Of a stretch of DNA of 64,000 nt, positions 49,629 through 60,566 are shown piece by piece; positions within the stretch are counted from its first letter, which is position 1; every line of letters begins with the position of its first letter. The notes below the pieces were generated by a model. That model had not been told where the DNA came from. It searched no databases and saw only the letters and a program-made list of their open reading frames with translations. The stretch lies in the NCBI GenBank assembly GCA_028641055.1, contig CM054061.1:54664081-54728080 (forward strand). Reading direction: 5' to 3'. The translations under genes were made by a program, and so were the position numbers. Source of the DNA: Alopecurus myosuroides. Its lineage: Eukaryota; Streptophyta; Magnoliopsida; Poales; Poaceae.

Positions 49629-52600
49629 TGTAACATCCACCTTTTTGTAATAAAAAGTTTGTGTGTCTGTGCTTGTGATCATGTCATGTCATGCATGCAT
49701 TTTTGAACCCAAGGTTGGTTTTAAAACCAGTGCACTAAAATTTAATACCGGAGTTTATTAAAATCACTTAAAAGTGCCAATTTAAATGATGGTTTAAAAT
49801 GGTGCAATTTTTGCCAAAAAAAAGTATGTTGAGGTTGTATATGTGTTAAGGAACCTAAAAATAATTTTTACCAATTTTTACCCTTTACAGAAAAGGCCCT
49901 CGAATCTGTTTTAAGTTGATGTTTTAAAAAGGACAAGGACCTTTTCGCAGTTTCTGTTTTCCCAGGGGGGTTTCCGGAAACGTCGTCTTGTCTTCTTCCT
50001 TGAGCTAGTAGACGAGCAATCCGAGCACGTCGCCGCGGTTGCCACCTCCTGCTGCCTCCCGCGCGGATAGGTGTCCAGGGAGACGTCCGCATCTCCACTT
50101 CTCCTCGCAAACCTCCCCTCCTTCTCTCTGTATCTCTGAATGTGCAGGAAGGCCACGCCGGACCTAACCCTAGCCTCCGGCCATCCACGCTCATCGCCGG
50201 CAGAAGAGCCACCCCCGCGCCCCTCCGAGCTCTCCACCGGCCCCTACTCGTCTCCCTCGTCCTCCTCGAGCACGCACGGAAGCCGGAACGGCCGGGAGGG
50301 CCTCAATTTCCCCGCCGGAATCTGCCACGGCCGCCGCCGGCGACTGTCGCCCCGCCTCGCCTCCCCGACCTCATCGTCACATTCGCGTTGAGCCCCTGCA
50401 CCCGCTGGTGCCTCCCCTTTTCTCCCTCCCCCTCCGCACCTCTCTGTCGTCGCCGGCCGCGGTCCGCCGCCGCGCCGCAGCTCGCCGGCGAGCTCTCCGG
50501 CGACCATTTGGTCGACCACGAGCACCACCAGAACCCCCTCGCTCTGCTCTAGTTAGTGGAGTAAACCGATTCCAAAACCCCGCGAGGAATCGATGGCGAG
50601 CTCTCCGGCGACCATTTGGTCGACCGCGAGCACCACCAGAACCCCCTCGCTCTGCTCTAGCTAGTGGAGTAAACCGATTCCAAAACCCCGCGAGGAATCG
50701 ACGGATTTCATCGCAACTGTGAGCTCTGGCCCTGTGACGACGTCACCATGACGTCATGCCCACATCAGCGGTAGTTTTTCTGTTTTTTTTCCTTTAAAAC
50801 GAATATGATCTGACACGTGGACCCCACCTAGGTTTAAATTACTGAAAATTAACTAATTTTATAAATGCAATATCTTTTATTTGGTACATCAGAAAAATGT
50901 GTTCAATATACCATTTTGTTCAGAAAAATGTAATCTACATGTTTATATCATTTTCACACATTTTTGACAAAGTTGAATTTTGAGCACTATTTAAATCATT
51001 TAAAATAAAGAAAATAAGTTTTTATTCAAGAAAATTAGAAAATTACATGTTATATGTAAAATGCTTAGAATGACAAATGCAACCTAGTTATGGTGTTCTC
51101 AACCCTATTTGAGCACTTGAACTTGTCGCACCTCTAGGTTTTGCCCGAATCGGCCTCCGAGGTCCACTTCGGGACTAAATTCACTAAAACTGTTTTCTTA
51201 ACATATGAACCGTAGCAACCCATGAATCATGTTTAGGGCTTATCTTCAATGCATTCAAATTTTCATGCATACATATTGAGCATTGCATCGATGCCTTTTT
51301 TGAGTGTTGTTCTCTTTCTTTCCGGTGTTTGCTCTTATCGGTAGACCTCAAATCCGGAGAGAAGTTCGACACCCCTGTTGCCGAATACTTGGTCTAAACA
51401 ACCAAGTCAAGAACTTATCACTGAAGCTTTATCTGGTTTTCTTGAAGCAAGGCAAGCATAACCTCTTATCTGCCCATATATGTTTTCGAGGTGTTTTCCT
51501 TCTCGTACAATGCATGCTTTACAAAGTATCTTGAGTAAATAGATAGAGTTATCCTATTTATTTGCATAAACCAGATATCATGATTCAATGCTCCTAGCAG
51601 ACATAGGATTCTTTTGTGTGTATCGCCAGAGCCTCAAATATGCCATGCTTAGTCATACATGTCTGTTGATCTCTGCTCCATCCGGTTGATGAATCAGAGT
51701 TACGAAATGAATCTAGTATGACAGGATGATGTGGTAAGGTTTGAGATGTGTGGTTAATATGATTAAAGGCTTGGATGAGTTGCCGCATGGGATGTGGTGA
51801 TTTGCCTCGTTCATGCCCCTAGGAGCGAGTTCTCGCCTTTGAAGCCAAGACTGATCGTGCAACCACACGGGGATTGGATTCCCCTCGGTTTCAACTTGTC
51901 TAGTTTGTTCCATGAGTTGCTTAGTTCGGGCGTTCCATTTGGATTTGCTGGGGATATTAAAACGTTTTCAAAACTAGGACGTGGTGGTGTATCGGTGCTC
52001 TGCGGGTAGGTAACCGTCGAGCATTGCGCACAACGATAGAGACTCGGCAGGAGATGGCCACTCCCTATTGGCGGTCCATCTCTACTCGGAGCGACTCATG
52101 GAATAGGCGAAGCAAGGGAAAGATCGTGGTCAGCCACCCTCTGTCGGCACATCCTCGGAATTGTGCCAATAGCTTGGCATTAAGAGTCGTTTGATACGTG
52201 TGGGTAAAGTTGTGCACCCCTGCAGGGTTTAATCTTTTCGAAAAGCCGTGTCCGCGGTTAAGGACAACTTGGTGACGTATCCATTTGTTGGCAATGAATG
52301 TTCAGTTAAAGATAACTTGAACATGACGTAAAAGATGTTGGCAATGAATGTTCAGTTTCTGAAGGTGGTTCCATTTGTTATGTGGTGAATATGATGCTTC
52401 GGAGGATCTGAAGGCAATACCCAAGGAAAGGGTGTTCTTTTAAAAGATTTGTGAAAAACTTCTCAGTCTCCCTCTATTCGAAACAAAGTTGGCTTTACGC
52501 AAAACAACCTTTATAAACCCTTTTTGAACAAGCAGATATATAATAGGTTAGTTAAGTCTTGTTGAGTACCTCCCGTACTCATGTTTGCTTCAATTTGGTT

Positions 52601-53285
52601 CAGGTGGAGTTCCATACCTTTGGTGGTGTTTTATCGTGTACATCGACGGATAGTTTGGGGTTTCCTAGGTAGCAGCCTGGAATCTATGCGCTGCGACGTC
52701 GCCTTATAATGCGGCCTCTTAGGCTTTTTTGGTTCTTGTTGAATAGCAACATAATTTGCTTTCCGTTGTCTGATGTAATGTTGGGTCGTGTGACCTCTGT
52801 TTGTAAGCTATACTCTAGTATTACTTGCTTAATAAAGCTTCATGTCTAGAGTGTTGCTTTGATCGATTGTTGGTTTCGAGCCCGTTGTTATACAGTTTTG
52901 GCTATGCCTGCATAGTTGTCGCAGTCGAGGGGTTGGGGAGCCGATGATCCATGTCCGAGCCCGCCTGCCGATGTGATTCGGCCTGGGGCGAGGTAACCCC
53001 AGTAACCCTCGATTGTTGTTGCACTTTCTGGACACATAGCAGCTCTGTATAACTCTGGTCCCGTTCCTTCAGTTTCATCCGACTCGTGGATGCTTGGGTA
53101 TACATATCTGGTTATGACTAGCATGGATACAAGGAGTAGTGGACCGGGGATCCGGACTACGTGCCGATGAATCCGGTCTGCCTGTCGTTGTTTGTTGCGG
53201 CCGGGACTGGTAACCCTGAAGCCCTTGTGAGTCCATGGCTAGGAGCACATAACAGTATGTATATCTCTGGGTCCGGGGTCTGACA
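49629..53285 (+). repeat. Element C 3' LTR
   Basis: 3657 bp from TGTAACATCCACC to GGGGTCTGACA. Compared with the 5' copy it has a 108-bp tandem duplication (50488-50703) and a small templated insertion near 52280-52312. Confidence 0.95.
50488..50703 (+). repeat. 108-bp tandem duplication in C 3' LTR
   Basis: Two units, 50488-50595 and 50596-50703, differ at a few positions (for example GACCACGAG versus GACCGCGAG). The 5' LTR has a single unit (about 41777-41884). Confidence 0.9.
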
Positions 53286-53290
53286 CTGTT
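53286..53290 (+). repeat. Target-site duplication of C, right copy (CTGTT)
   Basis: Pairs with 40908-40912. Confidence 0.95.
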
Positions 53291-54522
53291 GACGGGGTAG
53301 CCCTGTTTTGGGTTGACTCATGGATAGGGTCGGGTAAGGTAAAGGTCGTGGTTAGCCACCCTCTGCCGCGTTCCATGGAAGAACGTACATGTGGCGCTAA
53401 GAGTCGGATGGTACGTGTGGGTAAAGTGTAACCTCTGTAGAGATAAATCTTTTCGAAAAGCCGTGTCCACGGTTAAGGACGACTTGGTGAATGTAAATAC
53501 CATAGACAACCTGAACGTGGCGTAAAAGATGTTGACAAAGCATGGAGGTAATGTTTGAAGGATGCCTCCTCGGAGATGCCGAGAGGGGTGATCCTCGTAG
53601 CAGGTGAGATGCTAGGAATTGATGTTGGTGGTTTGAAATGATGATGATCACAGTAGTTGAGTTCTCATCTATTTTGAAAACCTTCTATGAGACGTGCTAT
53701 TCCTCCTCGATTTGGAAAATAAAGATTTCTTTACGCAAAATAGCCTTCATAAAACCCTTTCTGAAGATAGCAGATATATAATAGGTTAACTAAGTCTTGT
53801 TGAGTACCTCCCGTACTCAGGTTTGCTTAATTTTGGTTCAGGTGAAGATCTCACACCGGTGGTGATTCAACGTGGACATCAACGAGTAGTTTGGGGTTCC
53901 CAGGTAGCAGCCTGGAATCTATGGGTTGGGACGTCGCCTTATGTTGCGGCCTCTTAGGCCTTTTTTGTTCTTGCTGACTAGCAACATAATTTGCCTTCTG
54001 TTGTCTGATGTAATGCTGGGTCATGTGACCTGTGCTTGTTAGCTATACTCTAGTAACACCTGTTTAATACAGCTTCATGTTTAGAGTATTGCTTTGATCG
54101 GTTGTTGGTTTCGAGCTCATTGTTATACAGTTTTGGCTATGCCTGCATAGTTCTCGCAGTCGAGGGGTTGTGGAGCCGATGATCCATGTCCGAGCCCGCC
54201 TGCCGATGTAATTCGGCCTGGGGCGGGGTAACCCCAGTAACCCTCGATTGTTGTTGCACTTTCTGGACACATAGCATCTCTATATAGCTTTGGTCCCGTT
54301 TCCTTCAGTTTGATACGATTCGCGGACGCTTTGATATGCATAGTTGGTTATGACTAGCATGGATACAAGGAGTAGTAGAATGGGGATCCAGACTACGTGC
54401 CGATGAATCCAGTCTGCTTGCCGTTGTTTGTTGCGGCCGGGGCTGGTAACCCTGAAGCCCTTGTGAGTCCATGGCTAGGAGCACATAACTGTATGTATAT
54501 CTCTGGGTCCGGGGTCGTGACA
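53291..54522 (+). repeat. Element B 3' LTR, right part
   Basis: Continues the B LTR from the point of C insertion; matches 33680-34915 closely and ends GGGGTCGTGACA. Hairpin TGAGTACCTCCCGTACTCA at 53801-53819. Confidence 0.93.
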
Positions 54523-54527
54523 ATAGT
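54523..54527 (+). repeat. Target-site duplication of B, right copy (ATAGT)
   Basis: Pairs with 31331-31335. Confidence 0.9.
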
Positions 54528-54707
54528 CTCAACTTTCCACTACAGGCTTTACTTGGCTCAACAAAGACACAAAAGAAAAGATACAACAGGGTTGCTAAGG
54601 AAATATACAACACCCAGGTGCAAAGAAAACAAAAATAAACGACGAAAAACGGGTTGTCTCCCGGAAGCGTTTTTCTTTTAATGCCTTTCAGCTAGGCACA
54701 ATGATTT

Positions 54708-55640
54708 TTAAAAGATGCTCACATAAGAATAAGAGTTGAAGCACAATAAGATAGCATCAAGAAGCAAATATAAAACACATTTAAGTCTAACCCACTTCCT
54801 ATGAAAAAGAATCTTGTAGAAAAACAAGTCAACGAAGCACAAAGTGACTAGCATAGGAAGACAAAATAAGTGCAACTTCAAAAATTTCAACATAAAGAGG
54901 GGAAACTTAATATTTTTGAGATGCATAAAACCATGTTTCCCTCTCTCATAATAAATTTCATTAGCATCATGAATAAAATTAACAATATAGTATCACATAA
55001 AACATTCTTATCACGAGCCACGTGCATAAAAGAATTAATACTCTCCACATAAGCATAGTCATTCTTATTAATAGTAGTGGGAGCAAATTCAACAAAATAG
55101 CTATCATTATTAGTCTCATCACAATAATCATCAAATATAGGAGGTATAGTATCATCAAAATAAATTTTCTCCTAAATAGTAGGTGGACTGAAAATATCAC
55201 ATTCATCATTGTAATCATAATATATAAGAAGAATAATATCATCATAAGCAATAGAATAGTTATCCTCCAAAATGTGTTCATTTGTAAACATATCATCGTT
55301 TTTACTAGGAGGAGATGTATCAAGCATATAATCATCAGTAACAAAAGGATTTTCAAACACATCATCCACAAGTTTTGAGCTTTCTATATCATGATTTTCA
55401 ATATCAAAAGTAGTGTGCTTTTCCCAATCATGATCACTACTATATGTAACAGGCATAGGCTCATCATCAAAGCAAATTTTGTCCTTTGTGCTTGGGGAAC
55501 TAAAAAGATCATTTCATATAAACTAGCTTCCCCAAGCTTACACTTTTCCATAGCATTAGCAATAATGGTGTTCAAATAATTCATACTAATAACATTGATA
55601 TTAGCATGCAAATAAAGCTCCATAGGTTTTTAAATTTTCT
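54708..55640 (-). pseudogene. Element E gag-region ORF relic
   Basis: On the minus strand, pieces in different frames follow each other: MELYLHANIN and AMEKCKLGEASLYEMIF (55623 downward); a highly acidic Asp/Tyr-rich stretch (55456-55172, with DIFSPPTI); a part reading FVEFAPTTINKNDYAYVES past a stop (about 55100-55030); and a hydrophobic segment, MHLKNIKFPLFMLKFLKLHL (54926-54708). I recognise this as the unassigned ORF seen in Sabrina-like Triticeae elements; its biochemical role is unknown to me. It is broken by frameshifts and stops, and its upstream part was lost with the 5' LTR deletion. No enzyme domain. Confidence 0.6.
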
Positions 55641-55712
55641 CTTCAAACACTTCATGTCCTAACTCAAGATAAATATTATAAAGCTCTATCATATTTTTGT
55701 TGTTTTCTATTA

Positions 55713-56423
55713 AGTAGCACAAGATGAAGAGTAACATCTACTTATTCAACTAGATTACAAAGCTCACGATCACATATAGATCACACCATGGGAGAGAGAG
55801 ATGAACCACATAGCTACCGGTAGAGCCCTCAGCCTCGGGGGAGAACTACTCCCTCCTCATCATACGAGACAGCAACGACGATGGAGATGGTAGTGGAGTC
55901 GATGGAGATGGCTTCCGGGGGCACTTCCCCGTCCCGGCAGGGTGCCAGAACAGATATTTGTCTCCAGAAATTTGGGTTGACGATGACGGCGGCTGCGGAA
56001 GGTTTCGTGGAATTTCGCCGATTCCTCTAGGGTTTTTGCATCAGGGGGATTATATAGGCGAAAGGGCAATGTCGGTGGGCCACCAGGGTGGCCTCACCAC
56101 CCCCGGGGACGGCCAAGAGGGGGTCGCGCCTGGCTATGGTGAGGGCCCCCTGGTGCCCGTCTTCGACTCCTCTTCGGATTCTGGATGCTTCCGGGGAAAA
56201 TAGGAACTTCGGGATTTGTGGGGTCCAATTCCGAGAATATTTCCAGAACAACTTTTCTGAAATAAAAAACAACAGAAAACAGGGAACTTGCACTTGGCAT
56301 CTTGTTAATAGGTTAGTCCCGGAAAACGTGTAAAAATGCTATAAAGAAAAGAGAAAACATGTAGCAATTGGCATAATATCAACATGGAACATCAGAAATT
56401 ATAGATACGTTGGAGACGTATTA
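55713..56423 (-). repeat. Element E 5' LTR, truncated
   Basis: Matches 12098-12355 plus 28384-28831 of the 3' LTR. About 680 bp of the distal LTR, the primer site and the start of the interior are missing. The join is inside TCTATTAAGTAGCAC. It carries the TATA box at 56049-56056 (minus strand). Confidence 0.88.
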
Positions 56424-56428
56424 AGGCC
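56424..56428 (+). repeat. Target-site duplication of E, right copy (AGGCC)
   Basis: Pairs with 11414-11418. Confidence 0.9.
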
Positions 56429-56888
56429 CCGCTGCCACGGGCTGGTAGGACAAAAGATGTTGTGCAAGTTTCTCATCACGAGCACATATGACTATATTGG
56501 AACACATGCCTATGGTTTGCCTACATGTTTGATGATTTATATTATTATCTGCAATGCCCAAGTTATTATTATTACATGACCTATGTTATCCATGCAACGC
56601 CCGTCCATCCATTCCCTCTATGCCTATGGTACTTCCCATACTGCTGTTTTCCGTGATTGCTACTGTTGTTACTATTTTACTACTGCTATTATTTTATTTC
56701 TACTGTTGCTATAAAACTGTTACCACTGATAAATTGTTACGAGCAACTCTACTTTCAGGTGCAGCTGAATTGACGACGCAGTTGTTAAGGCTAATAAATA
56801 TTCTTTGGCTCCCCTTGTGTCGAATCAATAAATTTGGGTTTTACTTCCCTCGAAGACTGTTGCGATCCCTTATACTTGTGGGTCATCA
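56429..56888 (+). repeat. Element F 5' LTR, right part
   Basis: Continues from CTAGAGGCC at 11418 as CCGCTGCCACGGGC and ends GGGTCATCA, 11 bp before the primer site. Total F LTR is about 1.4 kb. Confidence 0.88.
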
Positions 56889-56899
56889 AGACTATTTTC

Positions 56900-56917
56900 T
56901 GGCGCCGTTGCCGTGGA
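56900..56917 (+). other. Element F primer binding site (tRNA-Asp)
   Basis: TGGCGCCGTTGCCGTGGA, one mismatch to the tRNA-Asp complement. Confidence 0.88.
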
Positions 56918-56976
56918 GCATAGCTTTATTTATTTGCTCACTTGATCGTGATATTGTTTGCTGCAAGATATTCATC

Positions 56977-59614
56977 ATGGGCAAGACTCGTGATGGAAAA
57001 GTTCCTATATTACCATCAACTACAAGAAGAGGTACAACTCTGAATACCTCTGCTCCTCTTGATTCATTGTCTGTTATGAGTAAGATTCTTACTCCTCCAC
57101 ATGCTACACATACTGTTACTTCTGCTGAGTCTGAGAATGTTTCTCATACTTTTGATGATGCTTCTACTGTGCTTGATGATACTGGTTCTCTAGGTCCTTT
57201 CCTAGATGATACTATTGCTAGATTCAAACAACTAAAAAATGCTGAAATTTCTCTTGAAAATATTGGTACACATGTTAATTCAACCGAGCTTATTGATTAT
57301 CTTGATGAAATCTATATTGAACTTAATGATGCTTTTATTGAAGAAGCTCGTGCTACTATTGGTGCAAGTGCTCCTAAGAGTCTTCTTGCAAGACATGATG
57401 TGAAATATAAATCTTCTCTTGATGCTATGTTTGCCACATCTCCCATACACATTATAGACAAGGATTATGATTTATCTTTAGATTTATCTTATATATCTAT
57501 TGTTGAGAAGGAACCTTTTTGTGGAACTGAAAGTAAAAGTGCTACGGAACACATGAATGAGATTTCATCTTTGAGTACTTTATTTTCTTATGATACTAAG
57601 CTACGTACTTATTTTGTTACCAAGATCTTCCCTTTCTCGTTGAAATATGGAACTAAAATTTGTTTTAACAATCTGTCACCTCAGTGTATTACTGATCCTA
57701 TGGATTTGGTTAATGCTTTCTTTCAAAAAAAAAATTATGCTAGTGCCCAAAATGCTGCTGTGCAGGTTTAACTTTAAGCAAATTGAAGGAGAAAAATTGC
57801 CTGAATCTTGGATAAGGTTTTGTTCTTTGATAAGAGCTAGCCTTGGATACCCATTACCTAAAAATGAGCTCCTAGATATATTTTATAATGGACTAACTGT
57901 TGAATCAAGGACATACCTGGATAGTTGTGTTGGTTGTGTTATCAGGAAAAGAACTCCAGAAGAAGCTGAGGAATTAATGGCTAAAATAGCCAAAGATAAT
58001 GATGATTGGAATATACCTGAGCCTACACCTACACCAGAGCCAACACCAATACCAACACCCAAGAAGAGAGGGATGATTGAATTAAATGATGAAGTGATGA
58101 AGGAAGGCAAGAAATCTCTTAAAGAGAGGGGTATTAAATCTGAAGATGTGAAGAATTTACCTCTTATAGAAGAATTATGTAAGCCTATTCCTCATCCATC
58201 AACTATTGAGGTACACTCTCTCCAATACTTTGATAATAGAGATATTCCTTATTCTAAATGCTTAGACGAATTTGATAATTATGCTGTTAAGCAAGACAAC
58301 TTTAATAGGAGAGTGCAAAATCACCTTATGGAAAACTCTAGAGCTATTGATAATTTGCATGGTATTATTGAGAGAACCTCTAATGATGTTAAAATGCTTG
58401 TTAAACATTTTCAAACGGTTCAAACTCAAATTGATCAACTTACGAAAGTGCAAAAAGACACGCTAGCTAATGGTTCTAGAGATAAACATGTTTGTGAAAT
58501 AATTACTAGAAGTGGTGTTTCTACTTAGGACCCCTTGTATCCTGAAGGACACCCTAAAAGAATTGAACAAGATTCTCGGCAACCTAAAAACAATAGTTCT
58601 CCTTCTAAGAAAAATAAGAAGAGACATAAAATTTTTGTACAATCTCCTGAACCTACTAAAGATCCTAATAGTATATCTATTTCTGATGTTGAAACTGAAA
58701 GTGGTAATGATAAAAGTGATGCTTATGATAAAGAATAAACTGTAGCTAAACCTGAAAAGCAAACTAAAACTGCAAAGTATACTAAGGAGGATTTCATTGC
58801 TAATAAACATGGCAATGAAAGAGAGCCTTGGGTACAAAAAGCAATGCCTTTTCCTAATAAGAAACACAAATCAAAGGAAGAAGAACATTATAACAAGTTT
58901 TGTGAATGGATGAAACTTCTGTTTTTGCAAATCCCTTGGACTGATGCTATTAAACTGCCTCCTTAATCTAAATATATGAAATATATTGTCTCCAGCAAAA
59001 GGAAAATTGCTAATGAGGAAATTTCCACTATGCTTGATAATTACTCTTTCAATGGCAAGGTTCCAAAGAAGCTTGGAGATCCTGGTATTCCTATTATCCC
59101 TTGTTCTATTAAAAATAATTATGTTAGAACTGCTTTATGTGACTTGGGAGCTGGAGTTACTGTTATGCCTTTCTCTCTTTATAAGAGACTCTCTCTTGAA
59201 AAATTGATACACGCTGATATATCTTTGCAAATGGCTGATAAATCTACTGCTATTCCTGTTGGTATATGTGAGAATGTTCCTGTGCAAGTTGCTACTAATT
59301 GTTTGATATTAACTGACTTTGTTGTATTGGAAATGCCTAAAGATGATAATATTTCTATTATTCCTGGGAGACCTTTTCTTAACACTGCAGGGGCTGTTAT
59401 TGATTGCAATCAAGGAAAATTAACTTTCAATGTCAATGATATAAAGCATACTGTTTATTTTCCCAAGAAGATTGATAAAAGATATGGTTTAAACTCAATT
59501 GAAAATATTGAGACCATCAAGATTGGAGGATTTTATTGTCCCATTCCAGTACCACCAAAACAAAATGAAATTATTATGATTGGGACTATGTCTATCAAGG
59601 TTGAGGTAACATAA
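56977..59614 (+). pseudogene. Element F gag-protease, broken
   Basis: The first 265 codons (56977-57771; MGKTRDGKV start) are open. A frameshift near 57770 leads into a second frame from FNFKQIEGEKLPE to 59614, with stops at 58526-58528, 58736-58738 and 58964-58966. Features: gag core with LPESWIRFCSLI and PLPKNELLDIFYNGL; a Pro/Thr repeat (PTPTPEPTPIPTP, about 58021-58060); a coiled-coil-like stretch; a basic region; and a protease-like domain with CDLGAGVTVMP (Asp 59141-59143) and GRPFLNTAGAVID. DLGAG instead of DSGAS is usual in these Athila-like elements. The Athila gag of F and of A are similar in plan but not close in sequence. Confidence 0.87.
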
Positions 59615-60566
59615 TTATTTAGTGATTAGCAAAGTTTTTCTTCATATGAAAATTGTTCTGGTAACAAGACTTGATCACCCTTGTTAACAAAATGATTTTG
59701 AATGAAGAGGACAATGTTTTCACTATGTTTTCACCTTCCCCACTATATTTTCACCATGTTTACTTCTGTTATCACATTGCTAGTTTAGTACAATCATGTT
59801 TTCCATCATCCATATTCATGTTTTCATCATGTTTTCACCTTGATTATTGTGGTTATGAATGTTTTCACCACCCATACTTTTGTTTTCACCACTACCACCT
59901 TTGTTTTCTTTGGATATTTTTCCATTGGAGTGTCATAGAACCTCTGTAGTGCTGGTTTTGGTTTTGTTTTCCACCTTTTCACTTTTTTCTGGTTTTTATT
60001 AATTATTAAAATTCCGGAAATACCTCAAAAATAAAGTTTCTCGAAAAATTCCAGAAAAATTATAATATTTTTTTACATAAAAAATGAGGCAGAGAGCCAC
60101 CCGGGAGGACCCATGGGGACCCACCAGTCAGGCACACCATGGGGTGGCGCGGCCAACCCCTGGTGGCGCCAACACATGGTGTGGGCCCCCCCACTAACTC
60201 TCTCCCCTGCCAAAGTCTTCTCTCTCACCTTTCAAACTGAAAACATTTCCTGGAACCCATGTTCTTGTTGTTCTTCCCCTGGATTTTTGATCTCCTTCTT
60301 CAGCCCATCATTTGTGGTGAGATTTGGTGTGTTTGATCTCCGGTATGTGACTCCTCCGATGATCCAAGTAGAATTTTATTTGGTGAAGTGTTTCCTGAGT
60401 ATTTTGGTACTATAGGTGACAGCTTATGTGAGTTTTCATGCCTGATTTGAGTATAAATAATATAGTTTTGATGTATGTTTAGCTCTCCTATAAGTCCCTA
60501 TGGTAGTTTCCACCTTATAGTTTCTTGAAATTAATTTTTGTGATGATTGTTAAAAAAAAATCAGAG
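59615..60566 (+). promoter_or_regulatory. Element F spacer with LTR-like GC-rich stretch before the last gene
   Basis: First a pyrimidine-rich zone with many TTTTCACC units (59690-59930), then an AT-rich zone, then a GC-rich block (60090-60240) containing CACCATGGGGTGGCGCGGCC, which resembles the GC-rich part of the LTR of A. Position directly before a downstream gene suggests an internal promoter; this is inference. Confidence 0.35.

Larger units (their letters stand above)
40913..53285 (+). mobile_element. Element C: chromovirus (Tekay/Del-type) Gypsy retrotransposon with full gag-pol frame
   Basis: 12,373 bp. LTRs of 3530 and 3657 bp, tRNA-Met primer site, polypurine tract and perfect CTGTT duplication. 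The interior has gag, protease, reverse transcriptase, RNase H, integrase and a chromodomain in one frame, broken by point stops. It is the innermost insertion of the chain. The extra length of the 3' LTR is largely a 108-bp tandem duplication. Confidence 0.96.
31336..54522 (+). mobile_element. Element B: decayed chromovirus-type Gypsy element, host of C
   Basis: LTRs at 31336-34915 and 38701-54522 (the second split by C) flank 3.8 kb of interior. Primer site, polypurine tract and ATAGT duplication are all readable. The interior carries only pol relics. The first two bases of the 5' LTR are TA instead of TG. The second halves of its LTRs are clearly related to those of C, so the two are sister families of the Tekay/Del type. 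Confidence 0.93.
11419..56423 (-). mobile_element. Element E: minus-strand Athila-like retrotransposon, carrier of D and B
   Basis: On the minus strand it runs from a truncated 5' LTR (56423 down to 55713), through a gag-region relic (55640-54708) and a 3' non-coding region (31330-28847), to a 3' LTR (28831 down to 11419). B interrupts the interior and D interrupts the 3' LTR. Without insertions it is about 5.8 kb. Both outer ends touch AGGCC. The outermost base pair at 56422-56423 reads as TA instead of TG on the element strand. The primer binding site and the second half of the 5' LTR are deleted. Confidence 0.9.

Noticed and set aside
54979..55371. A Leu/Ile/Met-rich 130-codon minus-strand frame that looks like a membrane protein
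   Set aside because: It is an alternative frame of the acidic Asp/Tyr-rich ORF relic of E; T-rich second positions create the hydrophobic look.
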